Source: Acidimicrobiia bacterium
GTDB lineage: Bacteria; Actinomycetota; Acidimicrobiia; Acidimicrobiales; Poriferisodalaceae
NCBI GenBank assembly: GCA_022828045.1
Contig: JAJEIW010000029.1
Location: forward strand, 1-36,736
Length of the DNA stretch: 36,736 nucleotides
Direction: 5' to 3'
The notes under the pieces are model-generated. The model was not told where the DNA came from and searched no databases. It was given only the letters and a program-made list of their open reading frames with translations. Shown one piece after another: positions 8,807-16,027 of this stretch (the stretch's first letter is position 1; every line of letters starts with the position of its first letter). Position numbers and translations under genes: made by a program.

Positions 8807-9328
8807 ATGGCTCGCCATGGCGCCGGGGGCGAAACCCCCGGCGTACTCGACTCTGTGCATGACCCGGTCACGGGGCTGCCCGACGTGCGTGTCTTTGCTG
8901 TCCTGCTGGATCGCAAGCTGGCGCTGGCACGGCGGGCCCTGCAGCCCCTCTCGGTTGTCCTCTTCGAGGTGGACGGATGGGACGAACTCAGCGGCACCCA
9001 GGCACGCGTCGCCCAGCGGCTTGCAGCGCGGCTGGTTCGAGGCACGCTGCGTGAGTCCGACAGCGTCTGCCACTGCACCGACGGAGTCCTCGCCGCCATT
9101 CTCGATGACACGCCGCACAGCGGTGCCGTGTGGGCGGCTGATCGGGTGCGTCGTGAGGTAGCCGCGCGCTCTTATCACACTGGCGTGACGCTCTCGATGG
9201 GGGTGGCGAGCTATCCCACGCACGCCTTGGAGGCCGCAGAGCTGCGCGACCGCGCCTACGCGGCGCTGTTCGTGGCCCGGTCGCTCGGGCCCTCCCGGCT
9301 CGAGGTAGCCGACTCCGGCGCTCAGTAG
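8807..9328 (+). CDS. Degenerate GGDEF-like domain protein
   Basis: A protein of about 173 aa. 'DSVHDPVTGLPDVRVF' resembles the entry helix of GGDEF domains (usually D-x-LTGLPNR), followed by 'SVVLFEVDGWDEL' (the metal-binding strand, usually DIDxFK). The C-terminal 'VTLSMGVASYP' and 'ELRDRAYAALFVARSLG' also fit. The signature GG[D/E]EF loop is replaced by 'CTDGVLAAIL', so diguanylate cyclase activity is improbable; a GTP- or c-di-GMP-binding or purely structural role is possible. The start is uncertain among 8741, 8807 (ATG) and 8855 (GTG, just before 'HDPVTGLP'). A strong GC hairpin lies between the last two. The 3' end overlaps the convergent gamma-glutamyltransferase by 7 nt. Confidence 0.62.
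   Translation: MARHGAGGETPGVLDSVHDPVTGLPDVRVFAVLLDRKLALARRALQPLSVVLFEVDGWDELSGTQARVAQRLAARLVRGTLRESDSVCHCTDGVLAAILDDTPHSGAVWAADRVRREVAARSYHTGVTLSMGVASYPTHALEAAELRDRAYAALFVARSLGPSRLEVADSGAQ
8821..8843. repeat. Perfect 9-bp GC-rich inverted repeat
   Basis: CGCCGGGGG, loop CGAAA, then CCCCCGGCG. It is preceded by two copies of CGCCATGG (8803-8810 and 8813-8820). It lies near the start of the GGDEF-like gene. On RNA this would be a very stable stem with a short loop. It could be a 5' UTR hairpin if the gene starts at GTG 8855, or simply coding sequence. Confidence 0.55.
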
Positions 9329-10920
9329 CCGGCCGCGGAGCCAGTCAGTGCCCGTGGATCGGCCGCTCCGGCGAGCACGCCGTCGTGGACTTCGATGAGG
9401 TGCGCATGTCCGAAAGCGTTGTCGTGCGGAGCATCGGCTCCGACACGGTGGCCTCGCCGTCCCAGATCGGCCAGCCCGTCGGGGGATGCCCATGCGGCGT
9501 GGCCCTCGATGCGGAGCTCGAGGTTCTCGGGATCGGCCCAGGTGTCGAAGCCGGTTCCGGCCGCCGCCCCCCAGCGCCAGCGCCCCGTGCCGATGGCGCG
9601 TGCCGGGTCTTCGCCGCAGGCGAGCGAGCGCGCGAGCACCTGGAGCAACACCTGTGGCTGGGCATCGCCGCCCATTGTCCCGACAACGGACCGCAACGAG
9701 CCGTCGGCGTGCTGCACGAGTGCCGGCGCGAGCGTGTGCGGCGGCCGGCGCCCAGGTTCGTACTCGGCCGGGTGCCCCTCGTCGAGGCTGAACCCGATGC
9801 CGCGATTGTGCAGGCTGATCCGATGCGTGGGGGTCCACAGGCCCACTCCCCAGCCCGACGCGTTCGATTGGATGAGCGAGACGCCCATGCGATCGGCGTC
9901 GACCGCCGCGAGGTACATCGTGTCGCCGGTGCCGGTGCCCGCACCGAGCGGCGAAGCGACGTCTGGCGAGATCGCGGACCGGCGCGGGGCGAGCCGGTCG
10001 GGCGAGATCAGCGCATTGCCGTCGGCGCTGTCGGAGAGGACTTCTGGCCGGTCCCACCCGGCTTGCTTCGCGGCCTCGGCCAGCAGGTGGGCGAACAACG
10101 GCTCGTCGGGATCCGACGGCAAGTCCAGCCCGTCGGCAATCCATGCGCCGGCCAAGGTCAGGTAGCCCTGCGAGTTGGGGGGAACCGTCCAGATCGCGTG
10201 ATCCCAGGCGGTGGTGCACAGCGGGGTTACCCAGTCCGCTTGGGAGCGTGCCAGATCGGCTGCCGTGTACTCGCCGCTGCCCAGTTCGATGAGGTCGCTG
10301 CCGAAATCGCCTTCGTAGCAGGCCTCACGGCCTCCCTCGACGATCTCGCGCAATGCGATGGCGACGCCGGGCCGGCGGATGAGATCACCTGGCCGGCTGC
10401 CCGCCGGGTAGTCCCCGGAGTTGGCGGCTCCTTCGAGCAGCGTCACGGCGGCAGCGCCATGGGGCGAGAGCGGGAATCCGCCGCTCGCGAGGTCGATGGC
10501 GGGAGCGAACACCTCAGCCAGCGGTGCACGCCCGAACCGCCCGTGCAGCGCCAGCCATCCGTCGACACATCCCGGAATCGGGACGCTGCGGATGTCGGAA
10601 CGGAATCGCATGCGGGTTCGGCCCTCGGCGCGCAGCCCCGATGCGTCGGCGCCGCTGCCGGCGCGGCCGCTCGCGTTGAGCGCCGCGGGCGGTTCGCCGT
10701 CGGCGTGGTGGACCAGCGACCACAGGTCGCCTCCCATGCCGCACATGTGCTGGGTGGTGACCGCGAGCACCGCCGAGGCCGCCACCGCGGCATCTGCGGC
10801 TGAACCACCCGCTCGCAGCAACGCCACGCCGGCATCGCTCGCAAGGTGATCGACGCTGCACACCATGCCGCTGCGCGCGTAGCGAGTCGCGAACGGGACC
10901 TGCAGTCGGGAGTGGCTCAT
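9322..10920 (-). CDS. Gamma-glutamyltransferase family protein
   Basis: A 532-aa N-terminal-nucleophile hydrolase. The N-terminal 'GMVCSVDHLASDAGVALLRAGGSAADAAVAA' layout and 'CGMGGDLW' are diagnostic of the family. The autoprocessing threonine that becomes the small-subunit nucleophile is in 'GTGDTMYLAAVD' (about Thr334), giving subunits of about 333 and 199 residues. 'RPPHTLAPALV' and 'GTMGGDAQPQVLLQVL' complete the active-site region. It may hydrolyse glutathione or a related gamma-glutamyl or acyl compound. I see no clear signal peptide from the ATG at 10920, unlike classic periplasmic GGT, so it may be cytosolic. The listed ORF begins 62 codons earlier in non-coding sequence. TACCGT lies 7 nt upstream of the chosen ATG. 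Confidence 0.87.
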   Translation of the reverse strand: MSHSRLQVPFATRYARSGMVCSVDHLASDAGVALLRAGGSAADAAVAASAVLAVTTQHMCGMGGDLWSLVHHADGEPPAALNASGRAGSGADASGLRAEGRTRMRFRSDIRSVPIPGCVDGWLALHGRFGRAPLAEVFAPAIDLASGGFPLSPHGAAAVTLLEGAANSGDYPAGSRPGDLIRRPGVAIALREIVEGGREACYEGDFGSDLIELGSGEYTAADLARSQADWVTPLCTTAWDHAIWTVPPNSQGYLTLAGAWIADGLDLPSDPDEPLFAHLLAEAAKQAGWDRPEVLSDSADGNALISPDRLAPRRSAISPDVASPLGAGTGTGDTMYLAAVDADRMGVSLIQSNASGWGVGLWTPTHRISLHNRGIGFSLDEGHPAEYEPGRRPPHTLAPALVQHADGSLRSVVGTMGGDAQPQVLLQVLARSLACGEDPARAIGTGRWRWGAAAGTGFDTWADPENLELRIEGHAAWASPDGLADLGRRGHRVGADAPHDNAFGHAHLIEVHDGVLAGAADPRALTGSAAGY

Positions 10921-10927
10921 GGATCGA

Positions 10928-10933
10928 ACGGTA
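10928..10933 (-). promoter_or_regulatory. -10 box of leaderless promoter for gamma-glutamyltransferase gene
   Basis: TACCGT on the minus strand, 7 nt before the ATG at 10920. It lies in the 192-nt divergent intergenic region (10921-11112), where I see no other gene or repeat. Confidence 0.45.
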
Positions 10934-11100
10934 GACCCGAGCGGCGAGCTATGCGCACGAGCGAGCGGTGGGCAGTAGCACACCAGGCTCGGAACATGAG
11001 CGAAGAATGCGGCGCGAAGTCGTGGACTCAACGGCGGGTCGGGCGCAGATGCCGGATGCGGCAGGTGTGAGCAGTTCGTCGCCCGCTCCGGGTTGGCTCC

Positions 11101-11106
11101 TAGCAT
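11101..11106 (+). promoter_or_regulatory. -10 box of leaderless promoter for the low-GC cassette
   Basis: TAGCAT, 6 nt before the ATG at 11113. This fits a leaderless mRNA for the two-gene cassette; no Shine-Dalgarno sequence is visible. Confidence 0.5.
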
Positions 11107-11112
11107 CTGACC

Positions 11113-11505
11113 ATGCAGTCACCCCGTCGGAGGCGACCCAGACGGCGCACCGTTGACGTTCCGTCCGGCACGGATCTTGACGCGCTTGCTGACCGCGTCC
11201 GCTACACCGGCAGCCCAGAGCACAAAGATGAGCCGACGTTCGCGGGACAGCCCCGGCCTCGAGGTGACGCTTCGTTGTGCCCGCGTGAATACAACGACCG
11301 TGACCTGGTTGCCGGCTGGCTCCGAGCAGCGATCCGTGCTGGCTCGACAGGTGCACCGTGGGAAGGCGATTTCCCGCGGTATGCGTGGCACAGAGAGCAC
11401 GGCACAGTTTTTGAAGCCCGACTGGTCAATCGGGGTAACGGATCCTATAAGGGATACCCGCTGGAGCAAGATGAGTGGCCGCCGCATCTGGTGGGGCAAC
11501 AATGA
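11113..11505 (+). CDS. Unrecognised small protein, first gene of two-gene low-GC cassette
   Basis: A 130-aa soluble protein. Residues 1-12 are Arg rich ('RRRRPRRR'). The body contains 'GTDLDALADRVRYTGSPEHK', then 'FAGQPRPRGDASLCP', a helix 'DLVAGWLRAAIRAG', and a C-terminal beta-rich part with 'WEGDFPRYAWHREH', 'VFEARLVNRG' and 'YKGYPLEQDEWP'. The His, Lys, Arg, Trp and Tyr-rich pattern looks like a conserved bacterial family that I cannot name; a small nuclease-like or toxin-like fold is conceivable but not shown. Its stop overlaps the next ATG (ATGA), so both proteins are probably made together. One 60-nt sample counted by hand is about 65% GC, lower than the neighbours. Confidence 0.7.
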   Translation: MQSPRRRRPRRRTVDVPSGTDLDALADRVRYTGSPEHKDEPTFAGQPRPRGDASLCPREYNDRDLVAGWLRAAIRAGSTGAPWEGDFPRYAWHREHGTVFEARLVNRGNGSYKGYPLEQDEWPPHLVGQQ

Positions 11506-12803
11506 GCGGCCTTCGCTTCGACATCGAATGGCATGACGGCACCGGTATCAAGGGCCCTGAGCTTGCAGCGACGTTTGCCTCGTTTCGGATAGCTACCGAA
11601 GAGGCAGTGCTGACGCAGGTAGACGACCGTCGTGCGCGTACGCTGCGCGAGGCAATAGATGTTCCCCTCTATCCCATCGCCGAATGGCTGGTGTCGAATT
11701 GGTGGTTCTTGGCCTACGAGGCACAAAACCGCATCAACAGCGCCGATCCCGCGTGGGCACACCGCCACTGTTTGGTGACTGGTTCTGAGGGGTACGCACT
11801 TCCGGACGTGCGCTTCAGTGCTGCTGGAGGGCGAATCAACATCGACTGGAAGAGCCGAACAGCGGAACAAAGCAGGCTTGAGTTCCGCAACTCCGGCTCA
11901 ATCGACATCGATCGCGACGAGTTCTTGCGGAGTTGTTCTGAACTGATTGAGACCGTGGCTCGAAGGCTTACTGCATGCGATGTCACCTCCACTCACTTGC
12001 AAACTGAATGGGCCATGATTCAGTCCACCGACACTGACGAAATGGCGTTCTGTACGACCGCGGCAGGTTTGGGCTGGGATCCCTACGACATTGATGATGA
12101 AACGGAGCATCTCATCTTTCAGGTCGGTGAGATGCTCGGAGATCTACGAGAAGAGGCGCTGCCAGCTATCGCCGGAGCAGCACCACTGGAAGCTTGTGCC
12201 GCACTTCAGGACGCCATGGGCGTTGCTAGGCGCAATGAACTACGCCTTGGCGAACAACTGCTGGGTGCGGGGGGCCGTTGGAGCGCTTCGAAGCAACCGT
12301 GGCGGCAAGGTTACGAACTTGCTAGGCAGCTTCGGCAGTCACTCGATTTGGACGGCGAGCTCATCGCAAACACAGCGACGCTTGCCCGAGCCTTGGGTCA
12401 CGACTCGACGGCGTTTGAGCGCATGATTCATCCAATAGCGCCACTTCAGACGCTGAGCCTCATTGACGGTGTAGTGCGACGCCGAGATCACGACACTGCA
12501 TCGATCGGGTTGCGTGCATATGGGGAGACGGGCTGGCGATTCCAATTCTGCCGTGCACTTGCTGAGACAATGACCACCGATGCCGACTCGCTTGTCACCA
12601 AGGCCAGCACTGAACGGCAGCAGCGCAACCGAGCGTTCGCAGCCGAGTTCTTGGCGCCGTCCGCAGGTCTTCGTGACAGGATTTCTGATCAGTTCGTCGA
12701 CCGGGATCAAGTCGCTGATCTGGCTGAAGAATTCGGCGTCTCGCCGTACGTTGTCGAGCATCAGATCGAGAATCACCGCATCGCCGAACTCGTCGTCGCG
12801 TGA
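11502..12803 (+). CDS. ImmA/IrrE-like pseudo-peptidase with unknown N-terminal domain, second cassette gene
   Basis: A 433-aa soluble protein I cannot assign to a characterised family. Residues 50-105 carry 'VPLYPIAEWLVSNWWFLAYE' and 'GYALPDVRF'. A helical middle (about 180-330) contains 'GLGWDPYDIDDE' and 'GYELARQLRQSLDLD'. The C-terminus 'ERQQRNRAFAAEFLAP' (371-386), then 'VADLAEEFGVSPYVVEHQIEN', closely follows the end of ImmA/IrrE (DUF955) proteins. The zinc motif HExxH, expected about 25 residues earlier, is 'RALAE' (351-355), so metallopeptidase activity is unlikely. ATG 11502 overlaps the previous stop. Two 60-nt samples counted by hand give 58% and 55% GC against about 75% in the next gene, which suggests transfer. 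A role in defence, toxin control or regulation is only inference. Confidence 0.7.
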   Translation: MSGLRFDIEWHDGTGIKGPELAATFASFRIATEEAVLTQVDDRRARTLREAIDVPLYPIAEWLVSNWWFLAYEAQNRINSADPAWAHRHCLVTGSEGYALPDVRFSAAGGRINIDWKSRTAEQSRLEFRNSGSIDIDRDEFLRSCSELIETVARRLTACDVTSTHLQTEWAMIQSTDTDEMAFCTTAAGLGWDPYDIDDETEHLIFQVGEMLGDLREEALPAIAGAAPLEACAALQDAMGVARRNELRLGEQLLGAGGRWSASKQPWRQGYELARQLRQSLDLDGELIANTATLARALGHDSTAFERMIHPIAPLQTLSLIDGVVRRRDHDTASIGLRAYGETGWRFQFCRALAETMTTDADSLVTKASTERQQRNRAFAAEFLAPSAGLRDRISDQFVDRDQVADLAEEFGVSPYVVEHQIENHRIAELVVA

Positions 12804-12812
12804 TCGGAAGCG

Positions 12813-14246
12813 TCAGGCGACCGGGGGCAGCAGGACCTTGGGATTGAGCAGGCCGACCGGGTCGAGCGCCCGCTTGATGGCGCTGAAGGCAGCCAATTCG
12901 GCCTCGCTGCGGTTGAGATGCAGCTGGGAGAGCTTGGCGGTGCCGATGCCGTGCTCAGCCGAGATGCTGCCGCCGAGCTCGGCGACGTAGCGCAGCACCG
13001 CGTCATCCACCTCGTCGGCCGGTTCGGCGCCGCCGGGACCCAGCACGTTGACGTGCACGTTGCCGTCGCCGAGGTGGCCGAACAGCAGCGGCTGGGCGTC
13101 GGGGTCGGTCGCTCGGACCACATCGGGCACGCCGTCGACGAACTCGGCGAGGCGGGCCGCCGGCAAGGTCACGTCCAGCTTGTGGGGGATGCCGGCTGCC
13201 GAGATCGCCTCGGTGACGTTCTCGCGGAAGGCCCACAGCCGCTGGCGGGCTGCGGGATCGAGCGCTGCCGCTGCATCGACGACCAGATCCGCCAGTTCTT
13301 CGACTGCGGCACCGAGCTCATCGCTGGGATCGGTGCGTGCCGCGGCTTCGGCGATCAGCCACGCTCCGCTGCCGGTGCGTCGGTCGGGCAGCCTGCGATG
13401 CGGATCGCTGCCGAGGCTGCCGATGGGCGGGGTTGTGCCCAAGTGCTCCGACACAAGCGCCATGGCCCCCTCGAAAACGGCTTCCAGCGCATGCAGTGAG
13501 GCGACACCGCGGCGCAGCGCCGCGGCTGCGCTGACGGCATCGGCCGCTGTCTCGAATGCCAGCAGCGCGGTGGCGCGCTCGGGCTGGGTGGGGTGCAGTC
13601 GCAGCCGCACCCGCGTGATGATGCCGAGCGTGCCCTCGCTGCCCGCCAGCAGGCTCCCGAGGTCGTAGCCGGTGTTGTCCTTCTCGAGGCCTGCCAGGTG
13701 GCTCACGACCGTGCCGCCGGCCAGTACCGCTTCGATGCCGACTACTTGGGCTCGCATGGCGCCGTAGCGCAGCACGTTGATGCCGCCCGCATTGGTGGCG
13801 ACCATGCCGCCGATCGTGGCCGAATCGCGCGCAGCAAGGTCCACGCCCACGGAGAGACCTGACGCGGCCGCGTGTGCTTGGGCATCGGCCAGTGTCACGC
13901 CTGCACCCAGCGTCACCTGTGATGCGAGCTCATCCACCGGTTCGCAGATGTTCAACCGCCGCATCGACAGCACCGCTTCGCCGGCGAGGGGCACGCTGCC
14001 GCCGACGAGGCCGGTGTTGCCGCCCTGGGGCACCACCGGCACCCGAGCAGCCGCCAGTGCACTCATGACGGCAGCGGTCTCTGCGGTGTCGCCGGGTCGG
14101 ATCACCAGCGGCGTCGCGCCGGCGAAACGGCGTGTCCAGTCGATGCTATAGCCGGCGGTCATCTCCGGGTCGCGCAGTACGTGTGCTGCCCCGACGATTC
14201 CCGTCAGCTCGTCGATCAGCCCGGCATCGATGACGCCGGTACTCAT
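12813..14246 (-). CDS. FAD-binding oxidoreductase, D-2-hydroxyacid (2-hydroxyglutarate/lactate) dehydrogenase type
   Basis: A 477-aa flavoprotein of the vanillyl-alcohol-oxidase/PCMH fold. The FAD pyrophosphate loop is 'VVPQGGNTGLVGGSVP' (71-86). The C-terminal FAD-oxidase domain has the metal-site 'FGHLGDGNVHVNVLGPG' and ends with 'ISAEHGIGTAKLSQL'. The N-terminal 'YSIDWTRRFAGATPLVIRPGDT' is typical of the D-2-hydroxyglutarate/D-lactate dehydrogenase branch. It oxidises a D-2-hydroxyacid to a 2-oxoacid and passes electrons to an acceptor not encoded nearby. The start overlaps the GDPD stop by 4 nt (ATGA), so the two are an operon. It converges on the low-GC cassette with only 9 nt between stops. 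A paralogue, glcD, lies at 22024. Confidence 0.87.
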   Translation of the reverse strand: MSTGVIDAGLIDELTGIVGAAHVLRDPEMTAGYSIDWTRRFAGATPLVIRPGDTAETAAVMSALAAARVPVVPQGGNTGLVGGSVPLAGEAVLSMRRLNICEPVDELASQVTLGAGVTLADAQAHAAASGLSVGVDLAARDSATIGGMVATNAGGINVLRYGAMRAQVVGIEAVLAGGTVVSHLAGLEKDNTGYDLGSLLAGSEGTLGIITRVRLRLHPTQPERATALLAFETAADAVSAAAALRRGVASLHALEAVFEGAMALVSEHLGTTPPIGSLGSDPHRRLPDRRTGSGAWLIAEAAARTDPSDELGAAVEELADLVVDAAAALDPAARQRLWAFRENVTEAISAAGIPHKLDVTLPAARLAEFVDGVPDVVRATDPDAQPLLFGHLGDGNVHVNVLGPGGAEPADEVDDAVLRYVAELGGSISAEHGIGTAKLSQLHLNRSEAELAAFSAIKRALDPVGLLNPKVLLPPVA

Positions 14247-15073
14247 GTGCCGGCCTCGTCGCCTGCGGGCCAGGCGCCCCGCTTCGCCATGACGTCAAGC
14301 AGGACCGTGGGCTCGTCGGTCATGATGCCGTCGACGTCGATGTCGAGCAGGCGGTCCATCTCGGCCGGGTCGTCGATAGTCCACACGTGCACAGCCACTC
14401 CGTTCCGGTGCGCATAGTCGACCAGCCGGCGGGTTGCGAGCGGGACCGGTCCCTGACGTAGCGGGATGGACGCGATCCGCCCTCGAAAAGGTCGCTCGCG
14501 CCGCGTGCGGCCTGGCGGGCCTGATCGGGCCGAGCGACGGGGCCTCGCAAGCAGTCCCGTGAGACTCAGCATCCGCAGGCGAGCGATTTCCTGGGGACTG
14601 AAGCTGAGGCACACCGCGTCGCCGTGCGCTTCGTCGACGCGTTCGAGACGTTCGTCGGAGAACGAGCCGATGCACACACGTTCCAGCACGCCGGGCCGCC
14701 GCAGTGCCTCGATGAGCGGCTCGACGGCGGCATCGGTCTTGGGATCGATGCTGATGCGCACGTCGCCGAAGGCGTCGAGCAGTTCCTCGAGCCGGGGAAT
14801 CGGCTCGCCGCCGACACATGCCCTCGACACCTCGCTCCAGGTCATCTCCGAGATGCGCCCGTCGAGGTCCGAGGTGGGGGAGAGCATGTCGTCGTGGAAC
14901 ACGGCCAGCACCCCGTCGGAGGTTGCCTGCACGTCGGTCTCGAGGTGGCGGTAGCCCAGGCCGACGGCGCCTTCGAAGGCCGCCATGGTGTTCTGCGGCC
15001 AGACCGCGCTGCCGCCGCGGTGGGCTATCGGCACCGGACCCGGCTCGTCCAGGTACGGATGCTGCGACGTCAC
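14243..15073 (-). CDS. Glycerophosphodiester phosphodiesterase family protein
   Basis: A 276-aa TIM-barrel phosphodiesterase that would release glycerol 3-phosphate from glycerophosphodiesters. Motifs: 'IAHRGGSAVWPQNTM' with the first catalytic His, 'LETDVQATSDGVLAVFHDD' with the metal ligands and second His, 'ISIDPKT', and near the end 'VAVHVWTIDDPAEMDRLL' and 'VDGIMTDEP'. One oddity is that the usual HRG..PENT reads PQNT, replacing a metal-ligand Glu by Gln. Residues about 185-225 are unusually rich in Arg and Pro. The GTG at 15073 is chosen because it begins 17 residues before HRGG; the listed ORF extends into the divergent promoter region. No signal peptide is seen, so it is probably cytosolic. 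Confidence 0.85.
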   Translation of the reverse strand: MTSQHPYLDEPGPVPIAHRGGSAVWPQNTMAAFEGAVGLGYRHLETDVQATSDGVLAVFHDDMLSPTSDLDGRISEMTWSEVSRACVGGEPIPRLEELLDAFGDVRISIDPKTDAAVEPLIEALRRPGVLERVCIGSFSDERLERVDEAHGDAVCLSFSPQEIARLRMLSLTGLLARPRRSARSGPPGRTRRERPFRGRIASIPLRQGPVPLATRRLVDYAHRNGVAVHVWTIDDPAEMDRLLDIDVDGIMTDEPTVLLDVMAKRGAWPAGDEAGT

Positions 15074-15166
15074 AGCGCAAGTATCGCCGCTCGCCTGCTT
15101 GATACATCGGCCGGCGAGGCGCAGCCACGGTGCAGCCGCCGAGATGGCGCCGGGTGCTGCCACCGG

Positions 15167-15172
15167 TACCGT
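15167..15172 (+). promoter_or_regulatory. -10 box of leaderless promoter for SirB1-family gene
   Basis: TACCGT, 7 nt before the ATG at 15180, in the 106-nt divergent region between the GDPD and SirB1-family genes. Confidence 0.45.
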
Positions 15173-15179
15173 CACGTCG

Positions 15180-15998
15180 ATGTCAGACGGCGACGCGGGA
15201 GTACCTGACCCCCCAGACGGTCACCGTTCGCCGGTGGATGCCTTCGCCAGGTGGGCGGCCAGCGAACCGGTACCGCTCGACCGGGCGGCGTTGGCCATCG
15301 CCTCCCACTGCCGGGCGGGCCCGGTCGACGAAGCTGCCGCGCTGGCCGAGCTGGATCGCCTCGGCGCAGCGGTGCGCAAACCCACGCCGGACGCAGTCGT
15401 CGATCTGCTCTTCAGCCAAGAGGGCTTCGGCCCCAACCGGGGTCGCTTCGCCGATCCGGCGAACAGCTACTTGGATCTGGTGGTCTCGCGGCGGCTCGGC
15501 ATTCCGATCACGTTGGCCGTGGTCGCCATCGAAGTGGCCCGCCGTGGCGGTGTCGTGCTGCACGGGGTGGGCATGCCGGGCCATTTCCTGGTCGGAACAC
15601 CCGATCCCGAGGTGTTCATCGATGCGTTCGACGGCTGCATCATCGACCGGGCGGGCGCGGCAGCGATCTTCGCCCGCTTCGAGTCACGCCAGGCGTTCGA
15701 TGATTCGTTCCTGCAGCCCACACCGCCCGAGGCGATTCTGCTGCGCATGCTGAACAATCTGCGCACGCTGCACCTGCGCCAGCCCGATGCGCCGTCGATG
15801 TTGGCCGTGCTGGAACTGCTGACTCGGCTGCCCGACTGCCCGCCGGAGGAGTTCATCCGGCTCGGACAGGCGCTGTCAGCCGTAGGTCGCCCTGACGAAG
15901 GCGCGCGCAGGCTCGAATCCGCCGCAGCGAAGTTCGGCGGCGCTGCGGCGGATCAGCTCAACGGCGCGGCGCTGCGCCTATGGGCCCAGCTCAACTAG
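15180..15998 (+). CDS. SirB1 family (transglutaminase-like) protein
   Basis: A 272-aa protein of the SirB1 family. The core 'LFSQEGFGPNRGRFADPANSYLDLV', then 'RRLGIPITLAVVAIEVARRGG' and 'GVGMPGHFLVGT', is the family signature. The C-terminal about 70 residues ('LRMLNNLRTLHLRQ...LGQALSAVGRPDEGARRL') form helices like a TPR segment, also usual here. The fold is transglutaminase-like, but I see no conserved nucleophilic Cys at the expected place. The cellular role of the family is poorly defined. The ATG at 15180 is supported by the upstream TACCGT; the listed longer ORF overlaps the divergent GDPD gene. Confidence 0.83.
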   Translation: MSDGDAGVPDPPDGHRSPVDAFARWAASEPVPLDRAALAIASHCRAGPVDEAAALAELDRLGAAVRKPTPDAVVDLLFSQEGFGPNRGRFADPANSYLDLVVSRRLGIPITLAVVAIEVARRGGVVLHGVGMPGHFLVGTPDPEVFIDAFDGCIIDRAGAAAIFARFESRQAFDDSFLQPTPPEAILLRMLNNLRTLHLRQPDAPSMLAVLELLTRLPDCPPEEFIRLGQALSAVGRPDEGARRLESAAAKFGGAAADQLNGAALRLWAQLN

Positions 15999-16027
15999 CA
16001 GCCGTCGGGTCGCACGCCACCAGAGCC

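Noticed and set aside
9385-10803. 472-aa plus-strand ORF
   Set aside because: Antisense shadow of the gamma-glutamyltransferase gene with no domain pattern.
14440-14560. Possible frameshift in the GDPD gene because of an Arg/Pro-rich stretch
   Set aside because: The frame returns to clear GDPD motifs on both sides without a shift, and neither alternative frame gives a better match.
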